Assembly: GCA_004193285.1 (NCBI GenBank)
Contig: SECP01000063.1
Coordinates: 1-48,568 of the forward strand
DNA: 48,568 nt
DNA from: Myxococcales bacterium
GTDB taxonomy: Bacteria > Myxococcota_A > Polyangia > Polyangiales > Polyangiaceae
Reading direction: 5' to 3'
Within the stretch, counting starts at the first letter, position 1, and every line of letters begins with the position of its first letter. The position numbers and the translations under genes are program-made. Of this stretch, positions 1 through 7,433 are shown piece after piece. The notes under the pieces were generated by a model. It saw nothing but the letters and a program-made list of their open reading frames with translations, searched no databases and was not told the DNA's origin.

Positions 1-170
1 GCGCGGGGGGCAGAACGGCTGCGGGGTCCCTAATGGCAAGAGCCTCACAGGGCTGCTGGTTGCCGCGGGCCGTGGGTGGCGGGCTACGAGGGCGGGGAGC
101 CCGGAGCGTTGCGCGCAAGAGCGCGGGCGGCGCGCGGGTGCGTGGTCGCGGAGGAACCGCACAAACGACG

Positions 171-203
171 AAAGCGTGGTCGGGAGCTACCCAACCACGC
201 TTT
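171..203 (-). terminator. Hairpin terminator after rplQ
   Basis: A 14-bp stem (AAAGCGTGGT paired perfectly with ACCACGCTTT, extended inward by a G-T pair and GGG/CCC) with a five-base loop starts 25 nt beyond the rplQ stop. On the minus strand it is followed by a T-rich stretch (TCGTCGTTTG); on the plus strand it is followed by a run of five T, so it could act in both directions. It marks the 3' end of the rplV-rplQ transcription unit. Bases 1-170 beyond it contain no gene I can support. Confidence 0.75.
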
Positions 204-227
204 GCGCTTTTTGCCTGATGGCTGGAT

Positions 228-776
228 TCAGCCGGCGACGGCGGCCTTGGCGGCCTTCTTCGCGGGCTTCTTCTCGGCCTTGGCGCCGGCAGCAGGCTTC
301 GCCTTCTTGACCGGCTTGTGCGCCTCGCCCGCCTCGACCACGAACTCGACGAGGGCCATCGGGGCGTTGTCGCCGCGACGGTGGCCGAGCTTGATGATGC
401 GGGTGTAGCCGCCGGGGCGGCCCTTGAAGCGGCGAGCCAGGTCGACGAACACCTTTTCGACGAGGTCGATCTTTACGTCCTCACCGGCCTGCTGCACCAC
501 CGCGAAGCGGCGGAGGAAGCGACCCATGTGAGCCTGAGCCGCGTGACGCTTGGCCTTGTCGGCCGGGCTCAGCTTGTCTTGGGGAGTGAAGGCGACGTCG
601 CCCAGGCGGACGGCGTGAGTGATGAGCCGCTCAGCCACGCGCTTCAGCTCTTTGGCCTTGGCGTCCGTGGTCTCGATGCGCTCGTGCGCCACCAGGTTAG
701 CGGTGAGCGCGCGAAACATCGCCTTGCGGTGGCTGGTGTTGCGGCTGAACTGCCGCCCGGCGTTACGGTGCCTCAT
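228..776 (-). CDS. rplQ: 50S ribosomal protein L17, with long C-terminal tail
   Basis: Ribosomal protein L17, a large-subunit component near the peptide exit tunnel. The first 125 or so residues match the family, opening MRHRNAGRQFSRNTSHRKAM and including RFKGRPGGYTRI. The protein has 182 residues against about 120-130 in many bacteria; the surplus is a C-terminal tail after VVEAGEAHK made almost only of Lys, Ala and Pro, likely a disordered RNA-binding extension. It is last in the operon, 133 bp after rpoA, and that gap holds three hairpins that could uncouple it from rpoA. Identification is secure; the role of the tail is inference. Confidence 0.97.
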   Translation of the reverse strand: MRHRNAGRQFSRNTSHRKAMFRALTANLVAHERIETTDAKAKELKRVAERLITHAVRLGDVAFTPQDKLSPADKAKRHAAQAHMGRFLRRFAVVQQAGEDVKIDLVEKVFVDLARRFKGRPGGYTRIIKLGHRRGDNAPMALVEFVVEAGEAHKPVKKAKPAAGAKAEKKPAKKAAKAAVAG

Positions 777-810
777 TGTGTCCTCGGTTCCTCAGTCTAG
801 AATCTGCTGT

Positions 811-886
811 GTTTCGGGGAGGGGACCCCGAAACCGGGGGTGGGGCCCCGATGAACTACTTCATCGGGGCGGGGGCTGCGCCCCCG
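811..886 (-). promoter_or_regulatory. Three consecutive hairpins between rpoA and rplQ
   Basis: The rpoA-rplQ gap contains three perfect inverted repeats in a row. The arms are CGGGGGC/GCCCCCG (870-876 with 880-886), CCCCGATGAA/TTCATCGGGG (846-855 with 860-869) and GTTTCGGGG/CCCCGAAAC (811-819 with 826-834). None is followed by a clear T-run on the minus strand, so they look more like processing, stability or attenuation elements than simple terminators. The structures are seen in the sequence; function is not known. Confidence 0.55.
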
Positions 887-909
887 GAGACAGGAAAGGC
901 GAAGGGCGA

Positions 910-1935
910 TTAGCCCTGAGCCTGTTGCGCCTTCCAGCGCTCCAGCATCCCGGGCCAGTTGTCGAACTTCATGCCGAGACCCAAGCCCATCGTGGACAAG
1001 ATCTCTTTGATTTCTTTGAGGGACTTGCGACCAAAGTTCTTGGTCTTGAGCATGTCCTGCTCGGTCTTCTGAACCAGCTCGCCGATCAGCGTGATGTTGG
1101 CGTTCTGCAAGCAGTTCGCGCTACGCACGGACAGCTCGAGCTCGTCCACCGAGCGGAACAGGTTCTCGTTCAACGGCTCTTCGTCGCCGCCGGTCGAGTG
1201 GTAGCTCGTCTCTTCGCTCTCTTCGAAGTTGATCCAGATGGAGAGCTGCTCCTTGAGGATCTTCGCCGCGAAAGCGACCGCGTCCACCGGACGCACCGCG
1301 CCGTTGGTCCACACCTCGAGCACGAGCTTGTCGTAGTCCGTCTGCTGGCCGACGCGCGCGTTCTGCACGGTGTAGTTCACCTTGCGGATCGGCGAGAACA
1401 GCGAGTCAATCGGGATGGTGCCGATCGACATCGTCGGGCTCTTGTTGCGCTCGGCCGCGACGTACCCACGGCCTACGTTGACCGTGAGCTCCATCGAAAG
1501 CGGGCCCTTCTTGTCGAGGGTCGCGATCTGGTGAGTCGGGTTGAGCACGGTCAGGCCGTCCACCACCTTGATGTCACCGGCGAGAACGGGGCCGGGGCCC
1601 TCTTTCTCCAGACGCACGGTGTAGGTCTTGGGCGACTCCGCCTTGAACACCACCTCTTTGAGGTTGAGGATGATGTCCGTCACGTCCTCGACGACGTCCG
1701 GAATCGTGGTGAACTCGTGGAGCGCACCCTCGGTCTTCACGGCCGTGATCGCGGCACCCTGAAGCGAAGCGAGGAGCACGCGGCGGAGCGAGTTGCCGAT
1801 CGTGATGCCGAAGCCGCGCTCGAGCGGCTCGCACGTGAACTTTCCGTAGACCTCGTTGTTCGACTCGGGGTCGAGCGTGATCGCCTTCGGGCGGATCAGG
1901 TCGCGCCAGTTACGGCTCATCATTTGCGTTACCAT
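910..1935 (-). CDS. rpoA: DNA-directed RNA polymerase subunit alpha
   Basis: Alpha subunit of RNA polymerase, which dimerises to assemble the core enzyme and contacts upstream promoter DNA and activators. Residues 1 to about 235 form the N-terminal assembly domain (GFGITIGNSLRRVLL at 41-55). An acidic linker at about 238-256 leads to the C-terminal domain, which contains VRSANCLQNANI with Arg271 at the DNA-contacting position. The length of 341 is normal for the family. An AAGGAGAG sequence seven or eight bases before ATG 1935 supports the start MVTQMMSRN. It follows rpsD after 108 bp, the usual order. Confidence 0.98.
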   Translation of the reverse strand: MVTQMMSRNWRDLIRPKAITLDPESNNEVYGKFTCEPLERGFGITIGNSLRRVLLASLQGAAITAVKTEGALHEFTTIPDVVEDVTDIILNLKEVVFKAESPKTYTVRLEKEGPGPVLAGDIKVVDGLTVLNPTHQIATLDKKGPLSMELTVNVGRGYVAAERNKSPTMSIGTIPIDSLFSPIRKVNYTVQNARVGQQTDYDKLVLEVWTNGAVRPVDAVAFAAKILKEQLSIWINFEESEETSYHSTGGDEEPLNENLFRSVDELELSVRSANCLQNANITLIGELVQKTEQDMLKTKNFGRKSLKEIKEILSTMGLGLGMKFDNWPGMLERWKAQQAQG

Positions 1936-2043
1936 TCGATGCTCTCCTTCTTCGTTTCAGGGTTCGCGCGGCCGTCCCGGCGCGATGGTGGAAACCGCTC
2001 CTCCCATCGCACCCGCAGCCTGCCCGCGTCGCAGCTGATCTTA

Positions 2044-2673
2044 TCAGCGGCTGTAATACTCGACGACGTACTGCTCGCGAACGGACGGCTCGTTGAGCTC
2101 GTCACGAACCGGCATGCTCTTGAACGTGCCGCTGAACGTCTCTTTGTCGACTTCCAGCCAGCTCGCTTGCTGACGGTTGCCAGCAGCAGCCAGAGCCGCA
2201 GCGATGAACGGAATCTTCTTCGCCGCTTCTTCGATCTCGATCTTGTCGTTGGGGCTGACGACGTAGCTCGGGATGTTGACGTACTTGCCGTTCACCTTCA
2301 CGTGCATGTGACGCACGAGCTGGCGGGCTTGAGCGCGGCTGGACGCGAAGCCCATGCGCAGAACCACGTTGTCCAGGCGACGCTCGATGAGACCGAGCAT
2401 TTCTTCACCGGTGCGGCCCTTGAGGTGGGTCGCTTGCACGTAGTAGCCCGAGAACTGCTTCTCGAGCAGGCCGTAGATGCGGCGCATCTTCTGCTTCTCG
2501 CGGAGGCGGAGGCCGTACTCGCTGAGCTTGATGCGCGCCTGGCCGTGCTGACCGGGCGGGTACGGACGGCGGCTGACGGCGCACTTCTCCGTGAAGCAAC
2601 GCTCGCCCTTGAGGTAAAGCTTGCCGCCTTCGCGACGGCAGAGCTTGCAAACTGCACCAATATACCGAGCCAT
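2044..2673 (-). CDS. rpsD: 30S ribosomal protein S4 (zinc-type N terminus)
   Basis: Primary 16S rRNA-binding protein S4, 209 residues, the normal length. The N-terminal region keeps a four-cysteine arrangement (CKLC at 9-12, then a CFTEKC pair) typical of the zinc-binding form of S4. The S4 RNA-binding domain is recognisable in RRLDNVVLRMGFASSRAQAR and in the KVNGKYVNIPSY loop. It lies 16 nt after rpsK and before rpoA, the usual alpha-operon order. In Escherichia coli S4 represses this operon; I see no proven S4 target here. Confidence 0.98.
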   Translation of the reverse strand: MARYIGAVCKLCRREGGKLYLKGERCFTEKCAVSRRPYPPGQHGQARIKLSEYGLRLREKQKMRRIYGLLEKQFSGYYVQATHLKGRTGEEMLGLIERRLDNVVLRMGFASSRAQARQLVRHMHVKVNGKYVNIPSYVVSPNDKIEIEEAAKKIPFIAAALAAAGNRQQASWLEVDKETFSGTFKSMPVRDELNEPSVREQYVVEYYSR

Positions 2674-2689
2674 CTGTATCTTCCTCTAA

Positions 2690-3097
2690 CTAAACGCGAC
2701 GGCGCTTGGGAGGCCGGCAACCGTTGTGGGGGATCGGCGTGACGTCGCGGATCAGCGTGACCTTGAAGCCGGCCTGCTGTAGCGCGCGCAGCGCGGACTC
2801 GCGACCAGCACCCGGGCCTTTGACGAACACCGCGACCGAGCGGAGCCCGTGCTCCTGCGCGCGACGCGAGGCTTCCTCCGCCGCGAGCTGCGCCGCGAAC
2901 GGCGTGCTCTTGCGCGAGCCCTTGAAGCCGCGCGAACCCGCGCTGGCCCAAGAGATGACCGCACCGTTTACGTCGGTGATGGTCACGATGGTGTTGTTGA
3001 ACGTCGACTGGATGTGGACGATGCCCGTGTAGATGTTCTTCTTGACGACCTTCTTGGCGGGGCGGCCCTTGGTCGTGGCGGTAGATGCTGTAGCCAT
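2690..3097 (-). CDS. rpsK: 30S ribosomal protein S11
   Basis: Small-subunit platform protein S11, 135 residues, close to the usual 125-130. Family motifs are clear: HIQSTFNNTIVTITD in the N-terminal half, then GSRGFKGSRKSTPFAAQ, and the basic C terminus PIPHNGCRPPKRRRV. The N-terminal Thr/Ala/Lys-rich segment is slightly longer than in E. coli. It lies 17 nt after rpsM and 16 nt before rpsD, so it is almost certainly co-transcribed with both. Confidence 0.98.
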   Translation of the reverse strand: MATASTATTKGRPAKKVVKKNIYTGIVHIQSTFNNTIVTITDVNGAVISWASAGSRGFKGSRKSTPFAAQLAAEEASRRAQEHGLRSVAVFVKGPGAGRESALRALQQAGFKVTLIRDVTPIPHNGCRPPKRRRV

Positions 3098-3114
3098 TTA
3101 GCTGGGTGCTCCGC

Positions 3115-3480
3115 TCAGGCCCGACGCCCGAGGTTCTTGCGCGGACCCTTGCGAGTACGGGCATTCGTGCGGGTACGCTGACCGCGCACCGGAAGGGACT
3201 TGCGGTGACGGAGGCCGCGGTAGCAGCCGAGATCCATCAAGCGCTTGATGCTCTGCTGCACCTCGCGGCGCGCGTCGCCTTCGACCTTGATCGAAGACTC
3301 GATGGCCTCGCGGATGGCCTTGACGTCGGCCTCGGACAGCTCGTCTACCTTGCGCGACTCAGGGATGTTCGCGTTCCTGCAGATCGTCTTCGCAGTCGAG
3401 GGGCCAATTCCGTAGATGTACGGGAGGGCGTAAGCAATCGCCTTACGGCGGGGAAGGTCAACACCAGCAATACGAGCCAT
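3115..3480 (-). CDS. rpsM: 30S ribosomal protein S13
   Basis: Head protein S13 of the small subunit, which contacts the P-site tRNA and the intersubunit bridge. At 121 residues it is of normal length. It begins MARIAGVDLPRRK, the usual opening, and carries the GIGPSTAKTICRNANI helix-turn segment and the basic tail QRTRTNARTRKGPRKN that reaches toward the decoding site. It lies 12 nt after rpmJ. It is an ordinary member of the alpha operon with no anomaly visible. Confidence 0.98.
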   Translation of the reverse strand: MARIAGVDLPRRKAIAYALPYIYGIGPSTAKTICRNANIPESRKVDELSEADVKAIREAIESSIKVEGDARREVQQSIKRLMDLGCYRGLRHRKSLPVRGQRTRTNARTRKGPRKNLGRRA

Positions 3481-3492
3481 CGTTCAGTCCTC

Positions 3493-3606
3493 TTAGCCTT
3501 GGCGCTGCTTGTGACGGGGGTTGTCGCAGATGATGCGCAGCACACCTCGGCGCTTCACGATCTTGCACTTTTCACAGATTTTCTTGACGCTGGGACGGAC
3601 CTTCAT
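3493..3606 (-). CDS. rpmJ: 50S ribosomal protein L36
   Basis: A 37-codon gene, found by direct translation. It begins MKVRPSVKKICEKCKIV and ends NPRHKQRQG. The zinc ribbon is intact: two Cys as CEKC, then a third Cys and the His in CDNPRH. L36 is a small zinc-binding large-subunit protein. Its place between infA and rpsM is the common bacterial order. The presence of all zinc ligands marks it as the zinc-containing C+ form. Confidence 0.96.
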   Translation of the reverse strand: MKVRPSVKKICEKCKIVKRRGVLRIICDNPRHKQRQG

Positions 3607-3615
3607 ATGACTGCC

Positions 3616-3822
3616 TCAAATCTTTTCGGTGATTTGACCGCGGTTGGGATCGAGCTCGGAAAGTTTGACGCTGACTCGGGCGCCGCTGATCAGTCTGACG
3701 ACTGCGTGGCGGAGGGCGGGAGCGATTCCCGCGCGAACCCTGCGACCATCGTCCAGGCGGACCGAGAACATGGCGCTCGGTAGAACCTCTTCGATGATGC
3801 CAGCTTCAGTTCTTTCGTTCGT
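3616..3822 (-). CDS. infA: Translation initiation factor IF-1, non-canonical start
   Basis: The reading frame between adk and rpmJ encodes an S1/OB-fold protein of IF-1 type, which binds the ribosomal A site during initiation. The segment EEVLPSAMFSVRLDDGRRV aligns with the IF-1 pattern ending LPNTMFRVELENGH, and the C-terminal half keeps the pattern up to RGQITEKI. There is no ATG, GTG or TTG in frame before the internal Met of AMF, which would delete the first beta strand. A perfect GGAGG at 3829-3833 sits six bases before an ACG codon at 3822; ATC at 3828 is the other near-cognate option. With ACG the protein has 68 residues against 72 in E. coli. Sequence around the usual RILPGDKV loop is divergent, so a second infA elsewhere is possible. 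Confidence 0.8.
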   Translation of the reverse strand, partial: TNERTEAGIIEEVLPSAMFSVRLDDGRRVRAGIAPALRHAVVRLISGARVSVKLSELDPNRGQITEKI

Positions 3823-3828
3823 TTCGAT

Positions 3829-3833
3829 CCTCC
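3829..3833 (-). promoter_or_regulatory. Shine-Dalgarno that decides the infA start
   Basis: A full GGAGG motif lies just beyond the adk stop codon, six bases before ACG 3822 and directly against ATC 3828. The spacing favours ACG as the initiation codon of infA, since a start at ATC would leave no spacer. Confidence 0.6.
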
Positions 3834-3849
3834 GTTCTATTCTTCCGGC

Positions 3850-4473
3850 TCAGCCGGCAATCTGGGAAAGCATTCGGGCAGTGACCTCTTTGGGAGATCC
3901 GACCCCATCAACCCGGCGCAGAACGCCGAGCTTTTCGTAGTGCGGGAGAAGAGCCGCCGTCTGAGCGTCGTACGCGTCGAGGCGGGTCTTCACTTTTTCC
4001 TCGTGATCGTCGGCCCGATGTTCGAGCTCGGCGTCCGGGGGCGGCGGACTGTACTTGAGGTGGTAGATTTGTCCAGTCCGTTTATCCGTGCGCCGCAAGG
4101 TTGCTCGTTCCATGAGCAATTCCCGCGGGACGTCGATCTGAACGATGAAATCCAGCCCTACGCCTAAACGTTTGAGCAGCGCGTCCAGTGCGTCCGCCTG
4201 GGCGACCGTGCGCGGGAATCCGTCCAGAATGAAACCCTTCTGGGCGTCGGACTCCTTGAGCCGCTCCTCTACCAAGCCGATGACCACTGAATCCGGCACG
4301 AGCTTGCCGCTGTTCATGTAGGTCGCCGCCTCTTTGCCGAGGGGCGTACCGTCCTTGAGCGCGGCGCGGAGCATGTCCCCGGTCGAGATCTTCGGCACGC
4401 CGAGCTGCTCGGTCAGGACCGCAGCTTGCGTGCCCTTACCGCTCGCCGGCGCGCCCAAGAGAATCAGCCTCAC
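3850..4473 (-). CDS. adk: Adenylate kinase
   Basis: Cytoplasmic nucleotide kinase that interconverts ATP, AMP and ADP. The P-loop GAPASGKGTQ is at residues 7-16, the AMP-binding region includes STGDMLRA, and the family signature DGFPRTVAQADAL is present. The LID segment (about 122-160, RRTDKRTGQIYHLKYSPPPP) has no cysteines, so it is the non-zinc form. The 207 residues are within the family range. The start codon overlaps the secY stop by four bases, indicating translational coupling. map, often found next in this operon, is missing; infA follows directly. Confidence 0.97.
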   Translation of the reverse strand: MRLILLGAPASGKGTQAAVLTEQLGVPKISTGDMLRAALKDGTPLGKEAATYMNSGKLVPDSVVIGLVEERLKESDAQKGFILDGFPRTVAQADALDALLKRLGVGLDFIVQIDVPRELLMERATLRRTDKRTGQIYHLKYSPPPPDAELEHRADDHEEKVKTRLDAYDAQTAALLPHYEKLGVLRRVDGVGSPKEVTARMLSQIAG

Positions 4474-5804
4474 GCCGGCCTCCGGCCAGAGAGACGCGTC
4501 ATGCGTGGGCCGGTCAGACCCTCGTAGCTACGCGTGATGAGGTGAGCCTCGATCTGGTTGACCGTCTCGAGGGCCACACCCACGACGATGATCAAGCTGG
4601 TGCCACCGAACTGGAAGGGGATCCGGAACGACTGGGCGACGAGCGCGGGGACGGTGCAGATGACCGCGATGTAGAGCGCGCCGCCGGTCGTGAGACGGGT
4701 CAGGACGCGATCGATGTACTCGGCAGTCTGGCGGCCCGGGCGGATGCCGGGGATGTTCGCCTGCTGCTTCTTGAGGTTGTCCGCCACGTCCACCGGTTGA
4801 AAGGTGACGGCGGTGTAGAAGAAGGCGAAGAAGATGATGAGGGCCGCGAACAGCGAGTGGAACAGCCAGTCGCCGCGGTTCAGCAGCGAGCTGAAGGCCT
4901 GCATGCCCGGGATGTTCATGTTGGCGAGCGTCGCCGGGAACATCAGCAAGCTGGAGGCGAAGATCGGCGGGATCATGCTCGCCATGTTCACCTTCAGCGG
5001 CAAGTGCGCGTTCTGCCCGCCGTACACGCGGCGACCGACTTGGCGGCGCGAGTACTGAATCGGGATGCGGCGCTGCGCGCGCTCGAAGAACACCACGATG
5101 GCGATGCTGGCCAGCAAGACGCCGAGCAAAACCGCGATCGTCAGCGGCTGAATGTCACCGCCGGTGCCTTGCCAGTAGCTCATGACGCCGGCAGGGATAC
5201 CGCTCACGATGCTGGCGAAAATGATCATCGACGTGCCGTTGCCGATGCCGCGCTCCGTCGCCTGCTCGCCGAGCCACATCAACAGCGACGAGCCGGTCGT
5301 CAGGGTGATGACGGTGAGCAGACGAAAGCCCCAGCCGGGGTTCGTCACGACGTCACCATGGCCGACGACGCTACCGCTGTCCCCGCCGTTCATACCCTCG
5401 AGAGTGAGAGCCAAGCCGAACGACTGGAAGATCGCCAAGCCGACCGCGCCGTAGCGAGTCCACTGCTCGAGCCTGCGGCGTCCTGCCTCGCCCTCTTTCT
5501 TGAGCTCCTCGACCTGCTTACTCACCAGCCCCATGAGCTGCATGATGATGCTGGCCGAGATGTAGGGCATGATGCCGAGCGCGAAGATCGAAAGGTTCGC
5601 GAGCGCGCCGCCGGAGAACAGGTTGACGAGCCCGAGCAAACCGCCCTGGCCCTTCACTGCCTGATGCATCACGACGCGATCCACCCCGGGGGTCGTGACG
5701 AACACGCCCACGCGGTAGATTGCGACGACGATCAACGTGAAGATGATCCGCCGTCGCAGCTCCGGTACCTTACCGATGTTCGAAAAGCCGGCGAGCGCTG
5801 CCAT
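4470..5804 (-). CDS. secY: Protein translocase subunit SecY
   Basis: Channel-forming subunit of the Sec translocon in the inner membrane. At 444 residues it is the usual size, with about ten hydrophobic segments. Recognisable family stretches include the N-terminal ELRRRIIFTLIVVAIYRVG, the plug region after TPGVD, GIMPYISASIIMQL, and the cytoplasmic loops with RRIPIQYSRRQVGRR and NLKKQQANIPGIRPGRQT that contact SecA and the ribosome. It lies between rplO (11 nt upstream) and adk, with which it overlaps. Nothing unusual is visible. Confidence 0.98.
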   Translation of the reverse strand: MAALAGFSNIGKVPELRRRIIFTLIVVAIYRVGVFVTTPGVDRVVMHQAVKGQGGLLGLVNLFSGGALANLSIFALGIMPYISASIIMQLMGLVSKQVEELKKEGEAGRRRLEQWTRYGAVGLAIFQSFGLALTLEGMNGGDSGSVVGHGDVVTNPGWGFRLLTVITLTTGSSLLMWLGEQATERGIGNGTSMIIFASIVSGIPAGVMSYWQGTGGDIQPLTIAVLLGVLLASIAIVVFFERAQRRIPIQYSRRQVGRRVYGGQNAHLPLKVNMASMIPPIFASSLLMFPATLANMNIPGMQAFSSLLNRGDWLFHSLFAALIIFFAFFYTAVTFQPVDVADNLKKQQANIPGIRPGRQTAEYIDRVLTRLTTGGALYIAVICTVPALVAQSFRIPFQFGGTSLIIVVGVALETVNQIEAHLITRSYEGLTGPRMTRLSGRRPA

Positions 5805-5815
5805 GGTCGGTCAGC

Positions 5816-6301
5816 TTAGCTCGCGGACTCGGTCTTCGCAGCGACGGTCGACTCGAGAACGACGGCCTTACCGCCGGCCTTCTCGATCTTCTCGCTGGCC
5901 GACGCGCTGAAGGCGTGGGCCTCGATGGTGAGCTTCTTGGTGAGCTCGCCATCGCCGAGAATCTTGATCTTCACGTCGCGACCCTGAACCAGACGAGCCG
6001 CACGGAGCGTCTCCTCGTTCACGGTCGTGCCGGCCTCGAAGCGCTCCAGGTCAGCCAAGTTCAGGGCGACCGTAACGACCGGGAACGGCACGTTGAAGCC
6101 GCGCTTCGGCAGGCGACGCTGAATCGGCGTCTGACCGCCTTGGAAGTGCAACTTACCGAAGTTGCCGCCGTGACGAGCCTTCTGGCCCTTCATGCCCTTG
6201 CCGCAGGTCTTGCCGAGGCCGGAGCCGACACCGCGGCCGAGCCGCTTGCTGGTCTTGACCGCGCCGGCGGGCGGCGTGAGGCGTGCGAGAACGTTGCTCA
6301 T
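5816..6301 (-). CDS. rplO: 50S ribosomal protein L15
   Basis: Large-subunit assembly protein L15. The Gly/Arg-rich N-terminal half is typical (KRLGRGVGSGLGKTCGKGMK, then GQTPIQRRLPKRGFN). The C-terminal half forms the globular domain, ending in a short Ala/Glu/Ser tail. At 161 residues it is slightly longer than the 144 of E. coli. The ATG overlaps the rpmD stop by four bases, so translation of the two genes is likely coupled. Confidence 0.97.
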   Translation of the reverse strand: MSNVLARLTPPAGAVKTSKRLGRGVGSGLGKTCGKGMKGQKARHGGNFGKLHFQGGQTPIQRRLPKRGFNVPFPVVTVALNLADLERFEAGTTVNEETLRAARLVQGRDVKIKILGDGELTKKLTIEAHAFSASASEKIEKAGGKAVVLESTVAAKTESAS

Positions 6302-6483
6302 GACTTCTTCTCCTCCACCTTAACTAGGTGGAGCACCTTCTTGATCATGCCGCGGAAGGACGGGGTGTTCTCCACGGTCACGCTCGAGCCCGGGCCGCGC
6401 AGGCCGAGGCCCTTGATCACGGCGCGCGTCGTGTGCGGCCGTGCGATCACGCTGACAGTCTGGGTAACGAGCAGCTTGCTCAT
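6298..6483 (-). CDS. rpmD: 50S ribosomal protein L30
   Basis: Small large-subunit protein L30 of 61 residues, near the usual 59. It opens MSKLLVTQTVSVIARPHTTR, the normal strand-helix arrangement, and contains the conserved GLGLRGPGSSVTVENTPSFRGM loop region and ends with HLVKVEEKKS. It overlaps rpsE upstream and rplO downstream by four bases each, forming a coupled run of three genes in the usual spc order. Confidence 0.97.
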   Translation of the reverse strand: MSKLLVTQTVSVIARPHTTRAVIKGLGLRGPGSSVTVENTPSFRGMIKKVLHLVKVEEKKS

Positions 6484-7064
6484 GTGCTGGCTCCGCCAAG
6501 GACCTTGTTGGAAACGATGGAGGAGGCCTCACCCGCGTGGCTGGCCATGGCCGCCACCGGGTAGTCCGCCGCGATCTCTTCCGTCTGCTTCTCGCGGGCA
6601 GCGGCGACGCGCTCGGGAGCGCGCAGCATCTGCAAGGCCGCGATCGTCGCGTTGACGACGTTGTGCTTGTTGGTGGTGCCGAGGCACTTGCTCAAGATGT
6701 CGTGGATGCCCGCGGACTCGACGACGGCGCGCACGGCGCCGCCGGCGATGACGCCCGTACCGGGCGCGGCCGGACGGAGCAGCACGCGGCCGGCACCGAA
6801 GTGGCCGATCACGTCGTGCGGAACCGTGGAGCCGATCATCGGCACCTTGAACATGTTCTTGCGAGCCTGGTCGTTGCCCTTGCGAATCGCCTCGGGCACT
6901 TCGTTGGCCTTACCGAGGCCGACGCCTACGTGACCGGACTCGTCGCCCACTACCACCAGCGCGCTGAAGCTGAAGCGGCGACCGCCCTTCACGACCTTCG
7001 CCACGCGGTTGATGTGAATGACGCGCTCTTTGAGCTTTTCTTCGTCGATATTGTCGATCGCCAT
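6480..7064 (-). CDS. rpsE: 30S ribosomal protein S5
   Basis: S5 of the small-subunit body, involved in decoding accuracy. It has the double-stranded RNA-binding N-terminal fold with VVKGGRRFSFSALVVVGD and the signature GHVGVGLGKANEVPEAIRKG, followed by the C-terminal domain with LLRPAAPGTGVIAGGAVRAV and GTTNKHNVVNATIAAL. The length of 194 exceeds the E. coli 167 through an Ala-rich C-terminal tail. It starts 10 nt after rplR and overlaps rpmD by four bases. Confidence 0.98.
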   Translation of the reverse strand: MAIDNIDEEKLKERVIHINRVAKVVKGGRRFSFSALVVVGDESGHVGVGLGKANEVPEAIRKGNDQARKNMFKVPMIGSTVPHDVIGHFGAGRVLLRPAAPGTGVIAGGAVRAVVESAGIHDILSKCLGTTNKHNVVNATIAALQMLRAPERVAAAREKQTEEIAADYPVAAMASHAGEASSIVSNKVLGGAST

Positions 7065-7074
7065 GCTTACGTCC

Positions 7075-7431
7075 TCAGAACTTGAGACCGGCTTCGCGAG
7101 CCGCTTCGGCGAGGGCCTTGATGCGCCCGTGGTACAGGTAACCGTTGCGGTCGAACACGACCTGCTCGATCTTCTTCTCGAGGCAGATCTTGGCGATCAA
7201 CGCGCCGACCTTCTTGGCGCTGTCGGTCTTGTTGTCCTCGCCCAGCGTGTTCTTCAAGTCGCCCGACAGCGTGGAAGCTGCGGCGAGCGTCTTGCCGTCG
7301 TCGTCGACCACGACCTGCGCGTAGATGTGGCGCCCGGTGCGGAACACGCTGAGGCGCGGACGCTCCGTGGTGCCACTGATCTTGCTGCGAATGCGGAGCT
7401 TGCGGCGCTCCCGACCCGTGAGCTTGGCCAT
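7075..7431 (-). CDS. rplR: 50S ribosomal protein L18
   Basis: L18, a 5S rRNA-binding protein of the central protuberance, 118 residues as expected. The basic N-terminal tail (KLTGRERRKLRIRSKISGTT) is followed by RPRLSVFRTGRHIYAQVVDD-like strands and by the C-terminal VVFDRNGYLYHGRIKALAEA signature. The start lies just two bases after the rplF stop. An ordinary spc-operon member; nothing odd was seen. Confidence 0.98.
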   Translation of the reverse strand: MAKLTGRERRKLRIRSKISGTTERPRLSVFRTGRHIYAQVVVDDDGKTLAAASTLSGDLKNTLGEDNKTDSAKKVGALIAKICLEKKIEQVVFDRNGYLYHGRIKALAEAAREAGLKF

Positions 7432-7433
7432 GG

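Noticed and set aside
619..2742. A 707-codon plus-strand open frame across rplQ, rpoA and rpsD
   Set aside because: It runs antisense to three certain genes and has the Arg/Val/Leu/Asp-rich composition of a high-GC shadow frame; no domain is recognisable.
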